Assembly (NCBI GenBank): GCA_007115705.1
Contig: QXEO01000339.1
Location: 1-64,000, forward strand
Length of the DNA: 64,000 nt
Direction of reading: 5' to 3'
From: Dactylis glomerata
Taxonomy: Eukaryota; Streptophyta; Magnoliopsida; Poales; Poaceae
Positions 56,806 to 64,000 of this stretch are shown here, one piece after another. The notes beneath the pieces were generated by a model. The model saw only the letters and a program-made list of their open reading frames with translations. It did no database searches and was not told where the DNA came from. Each line of letters opens with the position of its first letter. Position 1 is the stretch's first letter. Position numbers and translations under genes: made by a program.

Positions 56806-57985
56806 GCTTCCTGATGAAGGAACATGGGCTGAGACGTGGCGCAAGGAGCGAAAACGGCAGCCCACTAACAGGCAGGAAAATTGCAAAATTACCGCGCTGC
56901 CCACGAGCAACGGTCAGCGCCCAGTCAAATCATTTAAATAGTGGCTCTACTAATGACGTCACAAAAATTTGAGTAATAGGGAAATCAGAATATGATAAGT
57001 GGTGGACACTAATATGGGAAAATTCAGCAAAAGTATGTTATGACATATCTACTTATTGATGATGACCAAGGAAGTCGACGAAAAACTGACATGAAAGATA
57101 CAGAGGAATCAAGGAAGAAAAACTCATTCTTTGAGTCTATACCCGAAAATATTCGACTATAGCCTCGGGGGCTACTACCATCGGGAGGGCTGAGCGTGCA
57201 CCCGACGATATTATCAAATGAAGCCACGAACTGATGAGTAAAAGTAGGCACAATGTATTTGACCCTATACTCGAAAAAAGTTTTCGATTATAGCCTTGGG
57301 GGATACTACCATCGGGAGCGCTGGGCGTGCACCCGACGATGTTTTTTCATGAATAATGGAGCAAAGAAGACGAAAGAAGACTTGGAAAGCATCATTACTA
57401 CCATCGGGAGGGAGTTTTTATCAATCAAGGTTGAATAACCCGAATATTTTTAGAATTGAAATAGTCAAACAAGGCTGCGACATATGATTCTCGGGTTGCG
57501 TCATCGCGACAAAACTCGAATGCTGTGGTTGAAATATACCACGAAGGTAAGACCCCGGGATCCATCCTGTGTGGCCCGGTATACGCACATGGATGCGCTC
57601 TGCTGGTACTTATCTGTGTCTATGACGCGAAGAAAATCCTGGTGGACGCACTGGGTACCCTGAGAACCACTGGGATTCATTCTTTGTAAGTCCTAAATGC
57701 GGCAAAAGAATGGGTTTGACCGGTTTCCCGAATTCAAGTCCAAGGGGATTGAATTTGAAGTAGGTGACAAGTATCTGTTCCGGCAGTTAACTGGCCTCTT
57801 GATCCGTCAGAGTTGTTAGGCTTGATCATCAAAACCCCCTTGCAAGACATTATAATAAAAAGATATGTTGAAAGACCAAGTCAAAGATTTGGAGATATGA
57901 AGAAGTCAAGTATTGATCAAGTCGAAGATTTGAAGATCTAAGATTCAACCCGAATCTGCAATTTTGGTAGAATCTCGGGGGCTAC
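56806..57985. other. 3' flank of F2 with repeated polypurine-like segments
   Basis: No gene. A unit of about 120-130 bases is repeated at 57126-57210 and 57256-57345, with a third partial copy near 57398; each carries a polypurine-like run (cctcgggggctac at 57163-57175, ccttgggggatac at 57294-57306). The likely functional tract is atctcgggggctac at 57972-57985, directly before the LTR. F has the same motif at 6088-6100 (reverse). Confidence 0.7.
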
Positions 57986-58319
57986 TGACAAGGGTATAGA
58001 TAATAGAGCCCGACAGTTGAGTAGCCCTGAGGCCCATTAAGCTAGGCCCAATTGTAACACTAGTCAAAATACAAGTTCATGTTGTATGTCGATATTGTAA
58101 TCTGTATCGGATCCCTCCCGATCCTTGAGACCTAGCCACCTATATATAGGGGCCAGGAGAGGACGGTGGGGGACAGATTGAGAGTAAGCCAAAGTTCACC
58201 CTACGTTTACTTTTAATACACACCTTGTTTGACTGATTTTACCTTCGAGTTCATCCGACGCCCAACTCCCCCGATCCTAAGTCCTTCATATTGGACATTT
58301 GTCGAGTTAACCCTCGTCA
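57986..58319 (+). repeat. 3' LTR of element F2 (334 bases)
   Basis: TGACAAGGGTATAG...TTAACCCTCGTCA matches the reverse complement of 5064-5398 with moderate divergence. TATA-like tatatatagg is at about 58140. Confidence 0.9.
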
Positions 58320-58363
58320 CCCGGGCAAGGCCCGACAACAAGGCGGTGGACCCTGACGCCACC

Positions 58364-59154
58364 ATGGCTGAGCTGGAGCAGGAGCATCGAGATTGGGAGT
58401 GCGAACTCCTGGCCCCAATCTCCGATCTGGAAGATAGGGCCCGGTCATACGAGCAGCGCCTCGGCGAGCTTTCCTCAACCAACACTGGGCTGCGTGAGGC
58501 ACTGCGCAACCAGGAGGCGTGAGTATAAGCTCGCATCGATGCGGTCCAATGACCGCTTGATGCCGCTCTGCAGCACCAGGCAACCCTGACCGCCCAGATC
58601 GCCGCGCTGCAGGGCGAGCTGCGTATCGCGGTTGCAGCCACGAAGTCGCGCGCGGTGGTCGTGGCCGAGCGGGATGCTCACATCACGCTCGCCACGACCC
58701 AGCTAGAGAGGGCCCTCGAGAACGAGGCAGTGTCCTCGCTTGCTGCGGCCCAGGCCAACTAAGCGTTGGTCGGCACCATCCGTGCCTTTCGAGGCCTCGC
58801 TATTCAAGTGAGACCTGCGTTGGGACGCTGGGCCTCGAGCCGCCGTTGATCCCCTCCGAATTGGAGGGCAGCATTGCCCTCTGGCTCGCGGAGGTGACCG
58901 GGTGGATTGACTCTCTCCCGGAGAGGCTGAGGTAGGTGCTACGGACGTAGGGAGAGTACATTGTCAACTTGGTTGGCAACCTCATCCTTACGCGCGTGCA
59001 CCGCTTTGCCCCCAACTTCCCATTCACACGAATCATTGAAAGATTCAATGATGTCGCGGCCGGGAGGGCAGCAGAGGAAACCGCCCAAGTCGCAGTGGCT
59101 AGGGTAGTTGCTCAGCTGCTACTGCGGGTTACCCTCCGCGCGGCCGGGGCTTGA
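58364..59154 (+). pseudogene. Antisense coiled-coil gene remnant in G
   Basis: The frame MAELEQEHRDWECELLAP... encodes a heptad-rich coiled coil with TGA at 58520-58522 and several later stops. Further similar stretches are AALQHQATLTAQIAALQGEL and LERALENEAVSSLAAAQAN. The last part (VHRFAPNFPFTRIIERFNDVAA, 58990-59060) resembles the C-terminal end of Transposase_28-type proteins. TGA at 59152-59154 is the end. The 5' part was cut off by F2. Codon use is GC-rich, unlike the surrounding elements. Confidence 0.55.
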
Positions 59155-60667
59155 GCCCCCAGGCCTTTTCTTCTGTTCTTTTGTACCTGCATTTTGCTAA
59201 AACTCATGCAGTTGTGCATATGTAATTATTGCAACAATATGATCATGATAATGAATGCTATGTCCACGATGTATGTCGTGTATGCGTTTCAAATGCTCTC
59301 ATGCCAGAAATGATTCATGATGCTATACAATGCTCATTGTAGACAAAAGGTTGTGCTAATAGGAACTTATTTGTGCCTTCATATAATTCCTTCTCTTTCT
59401 GGGGGAAGGTTAGGCCAAAGATCACCCTTCAGTGATATTTCTCCAATTATTCTATATCCTTGCTGAGGTTCCTGCAAAGATTCTTTTTGAAAAAGAGTTT
59501 TTCAAAAGCAGTTTTCGAGAAAAAAATCCTCCACCGCAAGGTGGGTTTTTCTTTTTTTAAACCATTTTCTCAAAATTCCTGCATAAAGAGGTTTTCGCAA
59601 ATCTTTTTCCAAAAGGTTTTATAAAAGCTTTTTTCTTCTTCTTTTTTAAAACAAGGGCGTATGCCAAAACTTTTCAAAATATTGTTAGTAGTCTGATCAA
59701 GCCACTTTTCCAAAGACTTGGGAGACGCTCAGATCCCGACCAAGAGCAGTGCCTGCCATCGCTATGGGAGGCATGATCAAGAGCTACACACGTCGCTACT
59801 TCCCTGAACGTGTGCACTGATTTGGAGTCAATTCTCCTGCTCAGGGTCAAGACAAGGACATCAACTAGTCTTAGGGCTACGTGTCAAGATGGCGCCTCAA
59901 CGAGGCCCAAGGTCGTCTGATCTCGCCTTCATTGATTATAGCGGAGTGACATGAACATCTGCCCTTCGGATTACAACTGCGGGGGGCGACCCTCTCTCGC
60001 ATCCCCCGTCTTTCATACAGCGGATTACAAGTGAGCGTCCCCACAACTACACTGCTTGACGTTCACTTCTGCGTGCGCATCCGCAGCCACGCTTTAGTCT
60101 AGCGCCATGCGTGAGTGAGGCACTTTTAGGATTGAAGGTTAGGATGAACTCGATGTTCCACGAGCCCCTCAACTGGTTATCAACCTGGGTCCTTCTGGTC
60201 CAGCGTTACCTCGCCGGTGGACATGCAACACTCCTCGCTAGCGGTCCCACTTTCGGGGAGAGATCCTATGCTTTCTGGGACTGAAAGCCCCATCAAAGAA
60301 GGTTTCCCCGTTAGAACTCCCGGGTCGGCCACGCCCACCATGTTGGCTGCAAGAACCTTTACAAATAGCAGACAGACCACACATTCTCCCAGCTACGGAC
60401 CCTCTCAAGGAAGTTGATGACACCAAAGCCTCTTCTCGCGAAGGACTTGGCGCTGCCATAGCAGTATCCGAGATAGTCCATAAATAAGCCCCATGATTAA
60501 CGCGGTCCTTCCCCTGCTTCACAGAAGTGTCACCAGTGGTTTCGGCACTGCCACCCTTTCGGGTTAACAGTGCCCGTCTCCGCGCAAGGCGGCATTACCA
60601 CTCAATCAGTCCGGCCAGCCTGAGCGGGCAGAGTCCACCGCTCGCTTGCCGGGCCTGACGGGATTTC
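59155..60667. other. 3' region of the G antisense gene and unassigned spacer
   Basis: 59155-59300 looks like a 3' untranslated end. A t/a-rich stretch with repeated aaaaggttttc-like runs is at 59470-59660. From 59700 on the sequence is GC-richer but gives no recognisable protein in any frame. Confidence 0.5.
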
Positions 60668-61260
60668 TTACAGCTCCACGACTAGCAGAATTCCTTGCTG
60701 TGATGCTGGCAGGACTTCAGGGTCCTCTTCCTCTGGGACGGCTGACGGCTGAGACAACTTTTCCATGGCAACTCCAAACAGAACAGGCAATCCTTTGGCG
60801 GCTATCCGAGACAATTCCTTGACGGTTGTATCCTGTCCGCGGGGGACATGCTCGATCTTGAGGCTTTGGAAGCGGCACTCAAGCTTTCGCACCTCGCCCG
60901 CATATGCCTTCATCAACGGGCTGAGCTCTGTTCCTTCCGCTTGGCCGACCGTGAGTTGAGAATCACCCCGGACGAAGAGACAAGAGATCCCCATCCCGGC
61001 GGCGATCCTTAGGCTGGCCAGCAGGGCTTCACATTCTGCTGTGCTGCTTACACATCCTTCCCGAGGGAAAGCAAGTTGGAGGGTGTACTTGCGCAACTAG
61101 ACTGTAGGGGAGACCAGTAGCACACCCGCCCCCATGCCTTCTCGGGACTGAGCGCTATCAAAGTGGGCAACCCAGTTGCCGGAAGCTTCTTCCTTGGACT
61201 CTGATCTCTCAAGTGGCCCTGACCCGGGGCGGGCAGCTCATTAGAACTTCCAGCCCCCGG
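60668..61260 (-). pseudogene. RNase H of element G
   Basis: On the minus strand NWVAHFDSAQSREGMGAGVLL gives the first catalytic Asp; a TAG follows at about 61098. RKYTLQLAFPREG, STAECEALLASLRIA (catalytic Glu) and VRGDSQLTVGQ (third Asp) follow, then KIEHVPRGQDTTVKELSRIA. This is the second, Tat-type RNase H copy. Neither RT nor integrase is found next to it. Confidence 0.75.
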
Positions 61261-61479
61261 TCCTTCAAGGCACAAGGTTGCCACGCGGGTCCGCACTACC
61301 CTGGGGTAGCTCGCATTGATGATGCAGGGCACCGCCCACAGGGTGTGCAGCTTCTGACGAGTCTCCGCGAATATCCGGCAAATCTCTGCTTCCGCTGCGT
61401 CAAAATCCCAATGCTCGAGCTGGGAAGGTTTTGGGGAGCAACGCTTCCGCTCCTAGCGTTGGCCTTGACCCGCGGTGCT

Positions 61480-62402
61480 CAGCGGGGCTGATCAAGGTGG
61501 AGGCCCCGTGAGCCCTCTGGGAAAGCGCCCGACCTCACCAGGGCGGGGAGGCAACGCATCCCCACCATTGGTTGTCGCAACATCCCCCAGGTGTCTTCTG
61601 ATTCCTCTTCCTGGGCCACCTGCCATGGCCAGGTGGCGGCTCTGGGCCTGGGGAGCCCTTCCTGGGAGACCACGACACGTGTCGCGCCCTGGCCGGGTTC
61701 CCATCAGGCCTCCTCTTGAGCTGCCCGATCCTTCCAAAGGAGGGACCTTGCCGGGGTAGCTACACAACCAGTGGCCAACCTGGCCGCACTCATGGCAGCC
61801 GTGGGGTGATCCCTCGGCAGCACGCTTCATAAGGCGTTCCCTATGGATCTCCACCGGGTTCCCAATGTGACGACAAGCCATGATGTCGTGGAGGCTCGTC
61901 TCATGCAAAGAGCACCACTTCCAGGGGTGGGCTCCATGGCGGTACCCACAGATCCACCGGCCCCGTCTCTTCTTCCCATCGCAGTGACGGGTCCTGGCCT
62001 ACCGGCTAGGGGCTTCTCCGGGGTGCACTTGCTTGCCCTTTTTCTAGCAGAAACAGGTGTCGTGCTCAGAAGAATCACTTCCGGTGTAGGCCCATATCGT
62101 TCTGGTTGACAACGTGTGGCGGCGCCGCGGCTCTCCTTGCCGCAAGGCAAGGTGACGACCGCAGCATCCGTCATTGCTGGCGCGGGGATTTTGGTCGTCA
62201 GGGCGGTCCGCCCCCGGGCCACAATAGGCGTTGCTGGCTGGGGTGGCACGGCGGTAGGTTGGGTGGGACTGGCCAGGGTGAGCCCCGCGATAGCCCTACG
62301 TGTTGCGGCATTGGCAGCCCCACCGCCGGGCACGGCTGCTACCCCGGTCTCTCGGACGAGAGGGGAGGAAACACGCCGCTCTGGCGCGGGATAGCGCTGC
62401 AT
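61480..62402 (-). pseudogene. Gag remnant of element G
   Basis: The minus-strand frames contain WCSLHETSLHDIMACRHI, a His/Cys motif seen in grass gypsy gags, and then CHECGQVGHWLC, a damaged zinc knuckle with wrong His-Cys spacing. The upstream part (61909-62402) is Pro/Ala-rich. Several frame changes are needed to connect the parts. Confidence 0.5.
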
Positions 62403-63016
62403 GTAGCCAGACAGCTCCTAAACACGTGCTTCCCAAAGCTTAGCTCCTGAAGACACGCTTCCCAAAGCTTGTACGCAGGAGCCCCCGCATCGGAGGGAAA
62501 GAGGCGAGGGAGCAAATGGCGGCCAAGGCTTCCCCAAGGTTGTTCACACCTTAGGGTGCCAGGCCCGGGTGATGGGTTGCCACGGTTCCGCCACTAGCCC
62601 CTCCCTTTTCCCTTATCGAGCCGACGTCGGTACCCACAGCGCACGGAGCTCTGAGCTGGATGAGTGGCGGAGCGCGCGCCCCTCTAGCATCCTCGCAGCC
62701 GGCACCACCTCCCTTGCCCTTGAGAGGCTCCGCTGCGGCGGAGTCCTCGCCACCCTTGCGTTGGGGCGAGGCAGTGTCCACCTTAGGAGTCGGCGCCTCT
62801 ATGATACCCACGGAGGGCAAAGCAGAGGCATGCCTCACCGCCTCCTGAGCCCGCTGCCATGCCAAAGCAACGGAGCGGGGCACCCACCGCCCCTCGTCGG
62901 GCAAGGAGGCTGGGCAGGCCGCACCGTCTCCTCCCTCAGGCATGGCCAAAGGGAGCAGAGAGATGGAGTTATCGATGAAGCGGAGATTGATGGAGTCGAC
63001 GAAGACGAATATCGTG
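62403..63016 (-). other. Leader of element G
   Basis: Between primer site and gag remnant. A minus-strand frame of 173 codons (62551-63072) runs through leader and primer site into the LTR, so it is unlikely to be a gene as a whole; the part after 62980 could be a degraded gag start. Confidence 0.4.
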
Positions 63017-63034
63017 CCCCTACCTGGTGCGCCA
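63017..63034 (-). other. Primer binding site of element G
   Basis: On the minus strand TGGCGCACCAGGTAGGGG lies two bases after the LTR end (CGTGACA then TC). This primer type is common in grass gypsy elements. Confidence 0.75.
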
Positions 63035-63036
63035 GA

Positions 63037-64000
63037 TGTCACGGGTGCGTTCGCGGACACCAGGGGTAACACCCCCTAGATTGTTTGGTAAGTGCGCGAG
63101 AAAGACGTCCTCGTCCCTCTCACAGAGCAAACACAAGAACACACGGTGATTTACCCTGGTCCAGGCCGCGAGAGGGGATCTCGCATAAAACCCTACGTCC
63201 AGCATGTCTAAGCTTATTGAAGAAGATGTCGTCGGTGGGTGTACAAAGGGGGAATCAGAGGCGAAGCCCGAAGGCATTCACCCTCCGATGAAAGCTCTCT
63301 ACTCCAATGCTACTCAACATCTCAAGAGCTGAGATATTGATCTCTAGATCTGGTAGATGAATCCTCCCAGATCCTCTCTACAAGGCTCACAAGATGTAGA
63401 TCTTGTAGGTCTCTACGCTCTTCTCTCTAGAGAATAGCTTCACTGCCGTTCTATTGTCTATCTCCTCTCTTGGGACTTATCGTCCTCCAACCCCTCTGTT
63501 CTCTCTTCCCTTTGTCCGCCCTCTCCTCCTTACTCTACCGTGGCCCGACCCTCCTTTTATACTCAAGGGGATACCACAGAGGCCAGTCCGCATGCGTGAC
63601 CGTGACAGATGTCACATGACTCTGTGCGGTGGCATAGCCCTGCAGGGCTAGGCTCCAAGTTGTCCTTTTGCTCAGTCTGGCGCGCTGCACCGATGGGACT
63701 TGACCAGCCGGTCCAGTCCATCATTACCGCCTCTGGCGCAGTAATGATGCCTTCTACAAGCCCACCGCAGTGGGCTTCCATCGTGCATCTCCCATGCGCG
63801 CCTCCGGGGGGTGACACGAGGATCCTGGCAGGATCCTCTCACCACGCGCTCTAAGGCCTTGTCCAGCACGACAAGCCTTCTCTGGTACACCACTCTCTCC
63901 CAGGTAGAAGAGAAACCTTCTCTTGCAAGTTTCCCTCCCCACAAAGGGGGGATGTCTTCACTTCCTTCTCCCTATAGAGGGACATGGCGACGCCTGGTGC
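63037..64000 (-). repeat. 5' LTR of element G, 3' part
   Basis: It begins tgtcacgggtgcg on the plus strand and extends beyond the window. On the minus strand TATAAAAG (63554-63561) is the likely promoter. The plus-strand motif tttaccctggtccaggccg (63152) is a known feature of several grass gypsy LTRs. No gene is supported in it. Confidence 0.75.

Larger units (their letters stand above)
53650..58319 (+). mobile_element. Element F2: Tat-type retrotransposon, right part with antisense gene
   Basis: Its LTR (57986-58319) is the same family as F's LTRs, in plus orientation, and 57480-57985 is collinear with 5399-5900 of F in reverse. Gag-pol is not in the window: B starts at its left edge, so the rest of F2 should lie left of B. 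The visible part is the 3' region with a gene on the opposite strand. The 300 bases next to B (53650-53945) contain the 3' end of that gene and no further feature. Confidence 0.8.
58320..64000 (-). mobile_element. Element G: degenerate gypsy retrotransposon with antisense gene, 5' part
   Basis: On the minus strand: partial 5' LTR (from 64000 down to 63037), primer site, leader and gag remnants, then RNase H, then a region with a plus-strand coiled-coil gene. Protease, RT and integrase are not recognisable, so large deletions are likely. The layout (antisense gene beyond pol) is like F and F2, but the LTR is unrelated. F2's LTR end abuts it at 58319. Confidence 0.7.

Noticed and set aside
61213..62450. 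Plus-strand ORFs of 88-114 codons
   Set aside because: They are antisense shadows of GC-rich gag and RNase H remnants of G.
1..64000. Host genes, rRNA, tRNA genes or CRISPR arrays
   Set aside because: None was seen. Matches to tRNA are only the short primer sites, and the spaced palindromes in H are not CRISPR repeats because they pair within an imperfect tandem repeat of a eukaryotic LTR.

Overview
The window looks like intergenic heterochromatin from a large grass genome, most likely Pooideae (wheat, barley, oat or ryegrass kind). No host gene is needed to explain any part of it. The evidence is the content: LTR retrotransposons with grass-type LTRs (an Athila-like family starting TGATACGTC, a Tat-type Ty3/gypsy family with 335-base LTRs, a Tekay-type chromovirus starting TGTAACATCCC, and a SIRE-like Ty1/copia), one Stowaway MITE, two Helitron ends and one PIF/Harbinger-like element. 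The species is not determined.

The elements are nested, and the layout follows from LTR termini, target-site duplications (TSDs) and broken reading frames. G (58320-64000, minus strand, degenerate) is outermost. F2 (Tat-type, right end with its 3' LTR at 57986-58319) abuts G. B (Tekay chromovirus, 35453-53649) abuts the F2 remnant. A (Athila-like, 1-35452) lies in B's 5' LTR; a solo LTR E (46975-52585) sits in B's 3' LTR; a Harbinger-like element (37574-40888) sits in B's gag and holds a Helitron, which holds a Stowaway. F (Tat-type, minus strand, 5064-33102, TSD acggg) sits in A. F is split by C (Athila-like, minus, 10202-17761, TSD gtctt) in its RT and by H (copia, plus, 18288-29913, TSD cctga) between protease and RT. 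C holds a Helitron. The depth is up to seven levels.

Coding capacity: only H keeps long intact gag (823 codons) and pol (about 1,120 codons) frames, and A keeps an intact gag-protease frame without pol. The gag-pol frames of B, F and G carry nonsense codons, many of them of the CGA-to-TGA or TGG-to-TAG kind expected from decay of methylated cytosine.

The most unusual content is cargo beyond gag-pol. F and F2 belong to one LTR family and share the region next to the 3' LTR, yet carry different antisense genes there. F has a gene for two AT-hooks plus a B3 DNA-binding domain; F2 has a multi-exon gene like the grass 'putative gypsy-type transposon' (Transposase_28) proteins. Both have their own TATA box. 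G has a third, degenerate antisense coiled-coil gene. H carries an extra sense-strand gene between pol and the 3' LTR, with its own TATA box and an apparent 376-base intron. The palindrome CGGA-NNN-TCCG is arrayed in H's LTR promoter, in front of the cargo gene and inside its intron. B carries an accessory coiled-coil ORF upstream of gag.
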